Assembly (NCBI RefSeq): GCF_036421915.1
Contig: NZ_JAZGOM010000011.1
Reading direction: 5' to 3' (one strand)
Source of the DNA: Georgenia_A wangjunii
GTDB taxonomy: Bacteria; Actinomycetota; Actinomycetes; Actinomycetales; Actinomycetaceae
DNA length: 64,000 bases
Each line of letters begins with the position of its first letter. The stretch's first letter is position 1. Of this stretch, positions 8,632 to 16,798 are shown piece by piece. The position numbers were made by a program, and so were the translations under genes. Below the pieces are notes generated by a model. The model did not search any database. It had not been told where the DNA came from and saw nothing but the letters and a program-made list of their open reading frames with translations.

Positions 8632-8814
8632 GGCTGGTCTCCTTCGTCGAAGCCGGTGGGCGTCGAGTGCAGGGTACCGGCCCGCGGCGCGCAGCGCCGA
8701 TGTCGCCGGGGACCGGGCACATACCTCCCCCGGCACCGCGCGGGGGTGGACGCAGCGGCACCCAGCGCGGGACAATGACCTTCACAACCGCAGAATGACG
8801 CCATTTTGGCGTGG

Positions 8815-8820
8815 TAGACT
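8815..8820 (+). promoter_or_regulatory. carD promoter -10 box
   Basis: TAGACT lies 31 nt before the carD ATG, in a locally AT-rich patch (CCATTTTGGCG). No clear -35 box is seen. AAGGAG at 8836-8841 is the ribosome site of a leadered message. Confidence 0.5.
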
Positions 8821-8851
8821 GGGCTCTTCCCGACCAAGGAGTACCCCCACC

Positions 8852-9334
8852 ATGACCTTCAATGTCGGTGAGACTGTCGTCTACCCGCACCACGGAGCAG
8901 CCCTTATCGAGGCAGTCTCGAAGAAGGTCATCAGAGGTGAGGAGAAGCTCTACCTCCGCCTCCGTGTGGCACAGGGCGACCTGACGATCGAGGTCCCGGC
9001 GGACAACGTCGACCTCGTCGGTGTGCGCGACGTCGTCGGCCGTGAGGGCCTGGAGAAGGTCTTCGACGTGCTCCGTGCGCCGTACACGGAGGAGCCGACC
9101 AACTGGTCGCGCCGGTACAAGGCGAACGTCGAGAAGATCGCCTCCGGCGACGTCATCAAGGTCGCCGAGGTCGTCCGTGACCTCTCCCGCCGCGACGCCG
9201 ACCGCGGCCTGTCCGCCGGTGAGAAGCGCATGCTCGCCAAGGCCCGGCAGATCCTCGTCTCCGAGCTGGCGCTCGCCGAGCACACGGAGGAGGACAAGGC
9301 CGAGGCCATCCTCGACAACGTCCTCGCCTCCTGA
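8852..9334 (+). CDS. carD: CarD-family RNA polymerase-binding transcription factor
   Basis: Binds RNA polymerase beta and stabilises the open complex at rRNA and other promoters; essential in mycobacteria. The 160-aa protein has the Tudor-like RNAP-interaction domain at the N-terminus (FNVGETVVYPHHGAALIE) and the helical DNA-binding C-terminal domain with the conserved tryptophan in EEPTNWSRRYKAN and with DLSRRDADRGLSAGEKRML. AAGGAG precedes the ATG by 10 nt. It is followed by ispD at a 29-nt gap, the usual actinobacterial order. Confidence 0.96.
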   Translation: MTFNVGETVVYPHHGAALIEAVSKKVIRGEEKLYLRLRVAQGDLTIEVPADNVDLVGVRDVVGREGLEKVFDVLRAPYTEEPTNWSRRYKANVEKIASGDVIKVAEVVRDLSRRDADRGLSAGEKRMLAKARQILVSELALAEHTEEDKAEAILDNVLAS

Positions 9335-9363
9335 CGGGTCCCCAGGGCCACCGGGCGGTCCGC

Positions 9364-10131
9364 GTGGTCAGCGGCGCCGTGCTCACGGCGGCTGGCTCGG
9401 GCACGCGGCTCGGCCATGCCCGGCCGAAGGCGCTGGTCGAGCTCGACGGTGAGCCGCTCGTCCTCCGTGCCGCCCGTGCGCTGGCGGCCTCCGGCTGCGT
9501 GGCGCACGTCGTCGTCACCGCACCGGTCGACCACGCCTGCGACGTCGCCGCCCTCTTCCCGGCGGCGGCCGGTGCTGTTCGCGGTACCGAGACGCCCGGG
9601 GTGATCCACTCCGGGACGGTTCCGGGGACGGACGTGCCGGTCACCGTCGTCGTCGGCGGCTCGACGCGCCAGGCCTCGGTCGCCGCGGGGCTGACCGCCC
9701 TCCCGGACGACGTCGACGTCGTCCTCGTCCACGACGCGGCCCGGGCGCTCGCCACCCCGGACCTCGTGCGGCGGGTCGTGGACGCCGTGCGCGCGGGTCA
9801 CCGGGCCGTCGTGCCCGCCGTGCCCGTGAGCGACACGATCAAGGAGGTCGACGTCGGTTCCGCGGACGGTGGCGGTGCGCCGGTCCGCCGCACCCTCGAC
9901 CGCGCCGTCCTGCGGGCGGTCCAGACGCCCCAGGGGTTCGACCGCGCCCAGCTCGAGGCCGCCCACGCGGCGGGCCTCGCACGCGCGGCGGACGAGGGGC
10001 TCGCCGCCTCCGACGACGCGGGGCTCGTCGAGGCGATGGGGGAGCCGGTGTGGGTCGTCCCCGGCGAGGCCGTCGCCATGAAGATCACGACGCCGCTCGA
10101 CCTCGCGCTCGCCGAGCTCCTTCTGCGCTGA
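9364..10131 (+). CDS. ispD: 2-C-methyl-D-erythritol 4-phosphate cytidylyltransferase
   Basis: Third step of the MEP isoprenoid pathway, forming CDP-methylerythritol from MEP and CTP. The 255-aa protein shows the nucleotide-binding loop LTAAGSGTRLGHARPKAL, the central VLVHDAARALATPDLV and the late TPQGFDRAQL and ASDDAGLVE blocks. The GTG start lies 29 nt after carD. The product feeds ispF, which here is on the opposite strand 1 kb away. Isoprenoid supply links it to the phytoene synthase at the left edge. Confidence 0.93.
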   Translation: MVSGAVLTAAGSGTRLGHARPKALVELDGEPLVLRAARALAASGCVAHVVVTAPVDHACDVAALFPAAAGAVRGTETPGVIHSGTVPGTDVPVTVVVGGSTRQASVAAGLTALPDDVDVVLVHDAARALATPDLVRRVVDAVRAGHRAVVPAVPVSDTIKEVDVGSADGGGAPVRRTLDRAVLRAVQTPQGFDRAQLEAAHAAGLARAADEGLAASDDAGLVEAMGEPVWVVPGEAVAMKITTPLDLALAELLLR

Positions 10132-10238
10132 CCCGAGCGCCCGAGCGCCCGAGCGCCCAGGCGCGGTTCCTGCGACGAGGCGCGGCGCCGGGCCGGACGC
10201 CGTGCGCGACGGGGCGAGCAGTGACGTCACGGACCGGG

Positions 10239-10266
10239 GAGGGCCCCACCGCCCGTGGAGGCCCTC
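10239..10266. terminator. Bidirectional hairpin between ispD and the RDD gene
   Basis: An 11-bp stem (10239-10249 with 10255-10266, one bulged A) closes on CGCCC between convergent genes. Nearby are an 8-bp unit GAGCGCCC repeated three times (10135-10158) and the palindrome GTGACGTCAC (10221-10230). Confidence 0.5.
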
Positions 10267-10287
10267 GCCGGTCCGCGCGGTCGTCGG

Positions 10288-10989
10288 TCAGGACGTGCGG
10301 ACGACCGTCGTGCCTCCGGCGAACCGGTCGTGCCAGCCCTGGCGGCGCGCCGGGTCGTTGTTGATGGTCACAGCGATGAAGATCCCTGCCGCTAGCTGGG
10401 CTAGGCCACCGATGAAGCCGCCCACGAACGGGATGACGTTGAGGATGCCCAGCGCCGTCCACGCGTTGCGCTGGAGCGCCTCCTGCATCGTGGGCCGCCC
10501 GCCGGCGGCGCCGCGGACCTCGAGGTTCATGACCATCTTGCCGATGGTCTTGCCCTGCTTCGACTCCATGACCGAGAAGTAGGCGAGGTAGAGCACCGCG
10601 GACAGCACGGCACTGACCGCGGTGGCGCCCCAGTTGTCCGTCACGACGACGCCGAAGCCACCCTCGGTCCCCATGATGAGGCCGAGGAGGACGACGGTGA
10701 CGAGGAGCCAGATGACGAGCGCGACGATGATGAAGTCGATGAGGCGTGCGAGGAAGCGCGGCATGAGGTCGGCGGGGCGACCGGCCTGCGCACCGGCGAA
10801 GGGTGCCGGCTGGGCGTGGGGAGGCTGCTGGCCGTACGGCTGCTGGCCGTAGCCCGGCTGCTGGCCGTAGCCCTGGGGAGGGGGCGGCGGCTGCTGGCCG
10901 TAGCCGGGAGGAGGCGGCGGGTTCGGGTGGCCGTTGTGCTGGGGCGGCCCGCCGGGCCCCGGGCCTGCGGGCCAGTTCTGGTCGCTCAT
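10288..10989 (-). CDS. RDD-family membrane protein with Pro/Gly/Gln-rich N-terminus
   Basis: A 233-aa protein with about 75 disordered N-terminal residues made of GYGQQP / PPPP repeats, then an RDD domain. The name-giving residues are seen in MPRFLARLIDFII (Arg-Asp), and GKTIGKMVMNLEVRG is the family's second signature, with four hydrophobic segments overall. Transport is the role suggested for the family, but it is not settled. The cytosolic low-complexity tail may bind partners or be phosphorylated. It is read away from ispF and converges with ispD. Confidence 0.8.
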   Translation of the reverse strand: MSDQNWPAGPGPGGPPQHNGHPNPPPPPGYGQQPPPPPQGYGQQPGYGQQPYGQQPPHAQPAPFAGAQAGRPADLMPRFLARLIDFIIVALVIWLLVTVVLLGLIMGTEGGFGVVVTDNWGATAVSAVLSAVLYLAYFSVMESKQGKTIGKMVMNLEVRGAAGGRPTMQEALQRNAWTALGILNVIPFVGGFIGGLAQLAAGIFIAVTINNDPARRQGWHDRFAGGTTVVRTS

Positions 10990-11087
10990 GGTGAGGCCTC
11001 TCGTTGGGGGAGTCACTCCCAACGTACTGATGCGCGGGCGGGGCAGGGGCCGATTGCCCGTGTGCGTGCGCGATCGGGCGGCTCGGG

Positions 11088-11570
11088 TCAGGCGCGCGGC
11101 TGGACGAGCGCGGTCGCGAGCGCGGCGACGCCCTCGCCGCGGCCGGTGAGGCCGAGGCCGTCCGTCGTCGTGGCGCTGAGCGCGACCGGAGCCCCGACCG
11201 CCGCGGTCATGGCGGCCTGAGCCTCCTCCCGACGCGGGCCGATCTTCGGTCGCAGCCCGACGACCTGGACGGCGACGTTGCCGATCTCGAAGCCGGCGGC
11301 GCGGACGCGGCGGGCCGTCTCGGTGAGGAGGGCGGCCCCGGAGGCCCCCGCCCATCGCGGCTCGGCGGTCCCGAAGTGCGAGCCGAGGTCGCCGAGGCCG
11401 GCTGCCGAGAGGAGGGCGTCGCACGCCGCGTGCGCGGCGACGTCGGCGTCGGAGTGACCCGCGAGACCCGTGACGCCCGGCCACTCGAGGCAGGCAAGGT
11501 GCATGGCGCGCCCCGACCCCTCGGGGGCGAAGGCGTGGACGTCCGTCCCGATCCCTGTGCGCGGCAGCAT
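11088..11570 (-). CDS. ispF: 2-C-methyl-D-erythritol 2,4-cyclodiphosphate synthase
   Basis: Cyclises CDP-ME 2-phosphate in the MEP pathway. The 160-aa subunit shows the zinc site GTDVHAF (Asp10, His12) and His47, the substrate motif GHSDADV (39-44), and the C-terminal TTDGLGLTGRGEG nucleotide-binding loop. TAGCCT (11577-11582, minus strand) stands exactly six bases before the ATG and there is no ribosome site, so it probably has its own leaderless promoter embedded in the end of the preceding MFS gene. In many actinobacteria it follows ispD directly; here it is inverted. Confidence 0.94.
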   Translation of the reverse strand: MLPRTGIGTDVHAFAPEGSGRAMHLACLEWPGVTGLAGHSDADVAAHAACDALLSAAGLGDLGSHFGTAEPRWAGASGAALLTETARRVRAAGFEIGNVAVQVVGLRPKIGPRREEAQAAMTAAVGAPVALSATTTDGLGLTGRGEGVAALATALVQPRA

Positions 11571-11579
11571 CCGGCCAGG

Positions 11580-12959
11580 CTAGTGCGCGGGCACGCCCGC
11601 GGCGGGGGCGGCGCCGTCGAGGTCGGCGTCGGCCGCGTCGATGCGCCACTGGGGCACGGCGACCATCGCCTTGACGACGAAGGCAACGCTGAGCGCGACG
11701 GCCCCGAGGAACACCGCGCGCAGCCCGAAGAGCTCCCCGACGACGCCGCCGAGCGCCGCCCCGAGCGGCATGGACCCGTAGCTGACCATCCGGGAGACTC
11801 CGCCGACCCGGCCGAGGAGCCGGTTCGGGACGAGCCGCTGGCGCATCGAGGCGTTGACGACGTTGCCCACCATGTTCGTCACGCCGATGAGCGCGAGCGA
11901 CCCAGCGACCGCCCACACCTCGGGCACGAGCACCGGGACGGCGAGCAGGAGGGAGCTGACGAGCCACGAGCCCGTGATGAGGCGTGCCTCGCTCAGGCGG
12001 ACGAGGAGGCGCTCGGCGAGCACCGCGCCGGTGATCGCGCCGGCCGCGAACGCCATGAGGAGCAGGCCGTACATCGCCGCGTCGAGGCCGACGGCGGAGC
12101 CGGGTCCCACGACCCAGAGGACGAAGACGGCCATGTACGCCGCGCTCGCGAAGTTGAGGACCGTCCCGGAGACGAGGAGGGGGCGTACGACGCGGTGCCC
12201 GCGCAGGAACCGCACGCCCTCGCCGAGCTCGGTCCGCACAGGCGCGCGCACGTGCCCGGCGGCGCGGTACGGGCCGCGGAGACCGCCGAGGACGAGGAGG
12301 AGCCCCGCGACGCACAGCGCTGCCGGCACCCCGAAGATCCACCCGGCCCCGGCGGTGACGAGGAGACCGCCGAGCGGGCCGCCGACGAACGCGTTGGCGG
12401 CCTGCTGGACGCCGAGGAGGCGGCTGTTCGCGGCCCCGAGGCGGGTGCGGGGCACGACGGAGGGCACGAGCACGGTGGCGCTGGAGTCCGCGACCACCTC
12501 CGCGGTGCCGAAGAGCAGGAGGAGGGCGAGGAGGAGCGGCAGCGTGAGGGCGCCGGTCAGCGCCGCCGCCGTGCCCGCCGCGAGGGCGAGGACCCGGACG
12601 GCGGTCGCCCACACGAGCATCCGCCGCCGGTCGAACCGGTCGACGAGCACCCCGACGTGGAGGGCGAAGAGCAGCCACGGGAGCTGTGCCGCCACGGCCA
12701 CGAGCGAGATCTCGGCGGGGGACTGCGTGAGCGTGAGAGCGAGCAGCGGGACCGCCACGAGGAGGATCCCGTCGGCGAGGTTCGACAGGCCGCTGAACGC
12801 GAGGAGGATCGAGAACCGTCGACCGAGGGGCTCGGCGTCGGCGCCCACGGTGGGGTCCGCTGCGGCCGGGGGCGGGGTACCCACCCGTCGTACCGCGGGC
12901 GGAGCCACGACGCCCGCGGCGGTTGCCGTGGGCCTGTGCGGGGATCCCGAGGTGCTCAT
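11580..12959 (-). CDS. MFS transporter (putative drug/metabolite exporter)
   Basis: A 459-aa carrier with about 12 hydrophobic segments after a 45-residue cytosolic N-terminus. The conserved loop 2-3 motif appears as VGVLVDRFDRRRML and the proline/glycine-rich helices (NAFVGGPLGGLLV) are typical of MFS_3 or EntS-like exporters. It is divergent from an ArsR-type regulator across a gap holding TGCAAA repeats, so its expression is probably controlled by that regulator. A 36-codon open frame with its own ribosome site ends 9 nt upstream. Substrate unknown. Confidence 0.8.
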   Translation of the reverse strand: MSTSGSPHRPTATAAGVVAPPAVRRVGTPPPAAADPTVGADAEPLGRRFSILLAFSGLSNLADGILLVAVPLLALTLTQSPAEISLVAVAAQLPWLLFALHVGVLVDRFDRRRMLVWATAVRVLALAAGTAAALTGALTLPLLLALLLLFGTAEVVADSSATVLVPSVVPRTRLGAANSRLLGVQQAANAFVGGPLGGLLVTAGAGWIFGVPAALCVAGLLLVLGGLRGPYRAAGHVRAPVRTELGEGVRFLRGHRVVRPLLVSGTVLNFASAAYMAVFVLWVVGPGSAVGLDAAMYGLLLMAFAAGAITGAVLAERLLVRLSEARLITGSWLVSSLLLAVPVLVPEVWAVAGSLALIGVTNMVGNVVNASMRQRLVPNRLLGRVGGVSRMVSYGSMPLGAALGGVVGELFGLRAVFLGAVALSVAFVVKAMVAVPQWRIDAADADLDGAAPAAGVPAH

Positions 12960-12968
12960 GGCGGGTGG

Positions 12969-13079
12969 TCAGCGTCGGCGGCGGCGCACCAGTCGGAGGC
13001 GGGGAGCGCGCTGCAGGTAGACGAAGTCGGTGAGGGACAGCCCGACGTTGCGGGCGGAGAAGGCGTCGAGCGGGTACAT
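12969..13079 (-). CDS. Possible 36-aa leader peptide upstream of the MFS gene
   Basis: The open frame runs from an ATG at 13079 to a TGA 9 nt before the MFS start. A ribosome site (AGAGGA, 6 nt spacing) precedes it, better than any before the MFS gene. The peptide begins MYPLDAFSARNV and ends with a run of six arginines split by Val. It may be translated as part of the MFS message, for instance as an arginine-stalling leader or for coupling. It is short, and chance cannot be excluded. Confidence 0.3.
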   Translation of the reverse strand: MYPLDAFSARNVGLSLTDFVYLQRAPRLRLVRRRRR

Positions 13080-13108
13080 GACCAGTCCTCTACGATCGAG
13101 AGAGGGAA

Positions 13109-13145
13109 CTCTGCAAAGGTTGCTCTGCAAAGATAGGACTGCAAA
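13109..13145. promoter_or_regulatory. Operator-like TGCAAA repeats in the divergent MFS/ArsR gap
   Basis: CTCTGCAAAG is repeated exactly at 13109-13118 and 13123-13132, with a third CTGCAAA at 13139-13145 running into the regulator's start codon. The second unit is also palindromic (TTGC-TCT-GCAA, 13120-13130). It is well placed for autoregulation and control of the exporter. Confidence 0.55.
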
Positions 13146-13828
13146 TGTCTCTTGGCAAGGGGTCCGAGGGAGACGACGCCCACACCGGTCCTGCGCCGGC
13201 GGTCGGGCGGGTGCTCGACGCCTCGGCGCTCAAGGCGTACGCCCACCCGCTGCGGGTGCGGATGCTGCGCTACCTCGGCGACCACGAGGCCGCGACCGCC
13301 ACCGAGCTCGCACGCTTCCTGGGGGAGAGCACGGGGCAGACGAGCTACCACCTGCGCCAGCTCGCCAAGCACGGCCTCGTCGAGGACGAGCCCAGTCGCG
13401 GCACGGGACGCGAGCGCTGGTGGAAGGCAAGCTCGTTCACGGTCGACGCCGCGACGATGCGTGAGGACCCGGCCACCGAGATGGCTGCGAAGACCCTCCT
13501 CTCGGCGATGGTCCAGGACCGCGCCGAGTCGCTCCACGCCTGGGTCACCGGCACGTGGCCTTCGCAGTGGGCTGCCGTCTCGCGGCACGACAAGAGGACG
13601 CTCCTCCTCACGCACGACGAGCTCGAGGCGATGAACGCGGCGGTCGAGGAGGTCCTCGACCGCTACGCCGAGCTGAGCCGGAAGCGCACGAGCGGCGCGA
13701 CGAAGGCGCCCGCAGGCGCCGACCGCGTGCGCGCGTACTTCGACGCCTACCCGCTCCTCGCTGCGTCCCCCGGCGCCGGCACCGCCGGGCCGGGAGCGGA
13801 GCCGCCCGCGACGGACGACGGCGCCTGA
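13145..13828 (+). CDS. ArsR/HTH_20-type transcriptional regulator
   Basis: A 227-aa regulator with an N-terminal winged helix (ALKAYAHPLRVRMLRYLGDH, TATELARFLGESTGQTSYHL, RQLAKHGLVEDE, then RGTGRERWWKA) followed by a helical C-terminal region that may dimerise or bind ligand. No metal-binding CxC motif of true metal-sensing ArsR proteins is present, so a small organic ligand is more likely. The start codon is inside the third TGCAAA repeat, which implies autoregulation. It is divergent from the MFS exporter it presumably controls. Confidence 0.8.
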   Translation: MSLGKGSEGDDAHTGPAPAVGRVLDASALKAYAHPLRVRMLRYLGDHEAATATELARFLGESTGQTSYHLRQLAKHGLVEDEPSRGTGRERWWKASSFTVDAATMREDPATEMAAKTLLSAMVQDRAESLHAWVTGTWPSQWAAVSRHDKRTLLLTHDELEAMNAAVEEVLDRYAELSRKRTSGATKAPAGADRVRAYFDAYPLLAASPGAGTAGPGAEPPATDDGA

Positions 13829-13919
13829 GCGCCGGCCCCGACGGCGCCCTGGGGAACGTGTGCCGGGAGGCCGGGCCGGGGTGCGGGCGACGGGGCCGCG
13901 CCCGCGCCGGCGGTGAGGC

Positions 13920-15314
13920 TCAGACGATCGGGGGGCTCGTGAGAGCGCTGTCGCTGCGGGTGCGCGTGCGGACCGGGAGCAGCAGCGCCAGCCCGACGAG
14001 GAGGACGACGACGATCCCGAGGATCCCCCAGTACTGGGCGTCGTCGGAGTCGGCGACACCGGTGACCGAGGCGCCGATGGTGATCGACGTGGCGAAGGCC
14101 GCCGGGGCGAGGAAGCTGACCGCCCGGCCCGTCGTCGCGTAGAGGCCGAACACCTCGCCCTCCTTGCCGGCCGGGATGAGCCGGGCGAGGAACGTCCGGG
14201 ACGCCGACTGGGCGGGCCCGACGAAGATGCACAGGACGAGCCCGAGCGTCCAGAACGCCGTCGTCCCGGCGTCGTGGAGGAAGAAGACACCCGTCCCCGC
14301 GACGATCATGGAGACGAGCGCGAGGACGATGACGCGCTTGGGACCGAGGCGGTCGTCGAGCGCACCGAAGGCGATGGTCGCGACGCCGGCGACGACGTTG
14401 GCCGCGACGCCGAAGATGATGACGTCCCCGGCGCTGAACCCGAACGTCCCGGCGGCGATGACGCCGCCGAACGTGAACACCCCCGCGAGCCCGTCGCGGA
14501 AGATCGCGCTCGCGCCGAGGAAGTAGACGGTGTGGGGCTCGCTGCGCCACAGGTCGCGCACCGAGCGGAACAGCAGCCGGTAGGACGCGATGAGCCCGAC
14601 GCGCTCGCGCTTGACGCGGGCAGCCTTGTCGTCGCGGATCGTGCGCAGCACGGGGATGGAGAAGATGAGCGTCCACAGCGCGCAGACGAGCATCGTCACG
14701 CGCACGTCCATGCCGTCCTCGCCCGTGATCCCGAAGAGTCCGACGTCGGGGTTGATGAGGCCGAAGTAGACGATGAGGAGCAGGACGATCCCGCCGATGT
14801 ACCCCAGGCCCCAGCCGAGCCCGGAGACGCGGCCGATCGTCGTCGGCGTCGAGATCTCGTTGAGCATCGCGTTGTAGTTGACCGAGGCGAACTCGAAGAA
14901 GATGTTGCCCGCCGCGAGGAGCACGAGCCCTAGCCACAGGTAGTCGGGGGAGGGCGCCACGAACGCGAGCGAGGCCGAGATGACGACGACCGCGCCGGTG
15001 TTGAACGCGAGCCAGAACGTGCGCCGGCCGGAGCGGTCGGCCCGCTGCCCCAGGACGGGCGCGAAGAGCGCGACGAGCACGCCCGCCGCTGCCAGCGCCC
15101 AGCCGAGCTTGGAGTCGGCCCCGGGGCCGAAGGCGTCCGAGGTGATGTAGACGGTGAAGACGAAGGTGGTGATGACGGCGTTGAAGGCCGCCGAGCCCCA
15201 GTCCCACAGGCCCCACGCGTAGACGGGCCACCCGAACCGGCCGCGGCGGGCCGGTGCCGGCGCGGTGGCGTGCGCGGCATCCTGGGGTGCACTCTGCGGG
15301 GCGTCGTTGCTCAC
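13920..15314 (-). CDS. MFS transporter of the UMF1 / Atg22-like family
   Basis: A 464-aa carrier with about 11-12 membrane segments. The start VYAWGLWDWGSAAFNAV, the FNYNAMLNEIS-like FEFASVNYNAMLNEI block and the late GPAQSASRTFLARLIP and GEVFGLYATTGRAVSFLAP blocks are hallmarks of the UMF1 (vacuole effluxer Atg22-like) family, whose yeast member exports amino acids. Substrate in bacteria is unknown. TAAGTT six bases before the GTG (minus strand 15321-15326) suggests a leaderless transcript. It is divergent from cysS with 62 nt between them. Confidence 0.82.
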   Translation of the reverse strand: MSNDAPQSAPQDAAHATAPAPARRGRFGWPVYAWGLWDWGSAAFNAVITTFVFTVYITSDAFGPGADSKLGWALAAAGVLVALFAPVLGQRADRSGRRTFWLAFNTGAVVVISASLAFVAPSPDYLWLGLVLLAAGNIFFEFASVNYNAMLNEISTPTTIGRVSGLGWGLGYIGGIVLLLIVYFGLINPDVGLFGITGEDGMDVRVTMLVCALWTLIFSIPVLRTIRDDKAARVKRERVGLIASYRLLFRSVRDLWRSEPHTVYFLGASAIFRDGLAGVFTFGGVIAAGTFGFSAGDVIIFGVAANVVAGVATIAFGALDDRLGPKRVIVLALVSMIVAGTGVFFLHDAGTTAFWTLGLVLCIFVGPAQSASRTFLARLIPAGKEGEVFGLYATTGRAVSFLAPAAFATSITIGASVTGVADSDDAQYWGILGIVVVLLVGLALLLPVRTRTRSDSALTSPPIV

Positions 15315-15364
15315 TCGGGCAACTTAGCGCCCGCGCGGGCGGTCGGTGAACCGGTACGCGCCGG

Positions 15365-15379
15365 TAGCCTGGGCAGGTG
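15365..15379 (+). promoter_or_regulatory. Leaderless promoter of cysS-rlmB
   Basis: TAGCCT at 15365-15370 is followed by six bases and then the GTG start of cysS at 15377. No ribosome site is present. Confidence 0.55.
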
Positions 15380-16798
15380 AGCCTGCGACTGTACGACTCC
15401 GCCACCCGCTCGGTGCGCGACTTCACGCCCGTGGAGCCTGGCAAGGTGGGCATCTACGTGTGCGGGGCGACCGTCCAGGGCGCGCCGCACGTGGGTCACC
15501 TCCGCTCGGCGATCGCCTTCGACGTCCTCGCCCGGTGGCTGCGCCGCACGGGCAACGAGGTGACCCTCGTCCGCAACGTCACGGACATCGACGACAAGAT
15601 CCTCGTCAAGTCCGCCGAGGCCTCGTCGCCCTGGTGGGCGTGGGCCTACCGCTTCGAGCGCGAGTTCCGCGCCGCCTACGACGCGCTCGGCGTCGGGGCC
15701 CCCGCGTACGAGCCCCGCGCCACCGGTCACGTCACCGAGATGATCACCCTCATGGAGCGTCTCATCGAGCGCGGCCACGCCTACGTCGGCGAGACGGGCA
15801 ACGTCTACTTCGACGTCCGGTCCTTCCCGGCCTACGGCGAGCTGACCCGCCAGCGCCTCGACAACCTCACCACCGGCGAGGAGGAGGCCACCGACAAGCG
15901 CGACCCGCGCGACTTCGCCCTGTGGAAGCGCCCCCGGCCCGGGGAGCCCGTCAGCGCGGCCTGGCCGACGCCGTTCGGCCCCGGCCGCCCCGGGTGGCAC
16001 CTCGAGTGCTCGGCGATGGCGCACCGCTACCTCGGCGAGGCCTTCGACATCCACGGCGGCGGCATCGAGCTGCGCTTCCCGCACCACGAGAACGAGCAGG
16101 CCCAGTCCCGCGCCGCCGGGTACGGCTTCGCCGGGCTCTGGATGCACAACGCCTGGGTGACCGTGGGCGGGGAGAAGATGAGCAAGTCGCTCGGCAACTC
16201 CCTCACGGTCACGGCCGTCCTCGAGCGGACGCCCGCGGTGGTCCTGCGGCTCGCGCTCGGCGCGGTGCACTACCGCTCCACGGTCGAGTTCTCCGACGCG
16301 ACCGTGGCCGAGGCGGCCGCGAACTGGGACCGGATGAGCGGCTTCGTCGCTCGCTCCGCCGAGCGCGTGGGTGAGGTCGACGCGGTCGAGCTCGCCGCGT
16401 GCGAGCTCCCCGCCGCGTTCGTCGCCGCGATGGATGACGACGTCAACGTCTCGGCCGCGCTCGCGGCCGTGCACGAGCAGCTCCGGGTGGGCAACACCGC
16501 CCTCGCCGAGGGCGACGACGACGGTGCCCGCACCGCGCAGGTCCTCGTGCGCGCCATGCTCGACGTCCTCGGGCTCGACCCGCTGGCGCCGCAGTGGCGC
16601 AGCGGGGACGGTGCCGCGGGAGCGGCCAACGAGGCCCTCGACTCGCTCGTCCGCGCGGTGCTCGCCGAGCGTGACGAGGCCCGCCGCACCAAGAACTGGG
16701 CACGCGCCGATGCGTTGCGCGACCAGCTGACCAACGCCGGCGTCGTCGTCGAGGACTCCCCCGACGGCGCACGCTGGCAGCTGAAGGGAACGAGCTGA
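15377..16798 (+). CDS. cysS: Cysteinyl-tRNA synthetase
   Basis: Class I synthetase charging tRNA-Cys. The 473-aa protein shows the zinc cysteine Cys29 in YVCGATVQGAPHVGHLRS (the HIGH motif as HVGH), the second zinc block WHLECSAMA and GGGIELRFPHHENEQ, the KMSKS motif at residues 267-271, and the DALR anticodon-binding region at the end. The related mycothiol ligase MshC is shorter (about 410 aa) and lacks the C-terminal region, so cysS is preferred. Its stop overlaps the rlmB start (ATGA-type), a conserved pair. Confidence 0.95.
   Translation: MSLRLYDSATRSVRDFTPVEPGKVGIYVCGATVQGAPHVGHLRSAIAFDVLARWLRRTGNEVTLVRNVTDIDDKILVKSAEASSPWWAWAYRFEREFRAAYDALGVGAPAYEPRATGHVTEMITLMERLIERGHAYVGETGNVYFDVRSFPAYGELTRQRLDNLTTGEEEATDKRDPRDFALWKRPRPGEPVSAAWPTPFGPGRPGWHLECSAMAHRYLGEAFDIHGGGIELRFPHHENEQAQSRAAGYGFAGLWMHNAWVTVGGEKMSKSLGNSLTVTAVLERTPAVVLRLALGAVHYRSTVEFSDATVAEAAANWDRMSGFVARSAERVGEVDAVELAACELPAAFVAAMDDDVNVSAALAAVHEQLRVGNTALAEGDDDGARTAQVLVRAMLDVLGLDPLAPQWRSGDGAAGAANEALDSLVRAVLAERDEARRTKNWARADALRDQLTNAGVVVEDSPDGARWQLKGTS

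Noticed and set aside
10135..10158. Three-copy 8-bp tandem repeat GAGCGCCC
   Set aside because: Too short and GC-simple to call a functional repeat or CRISPR-like array.
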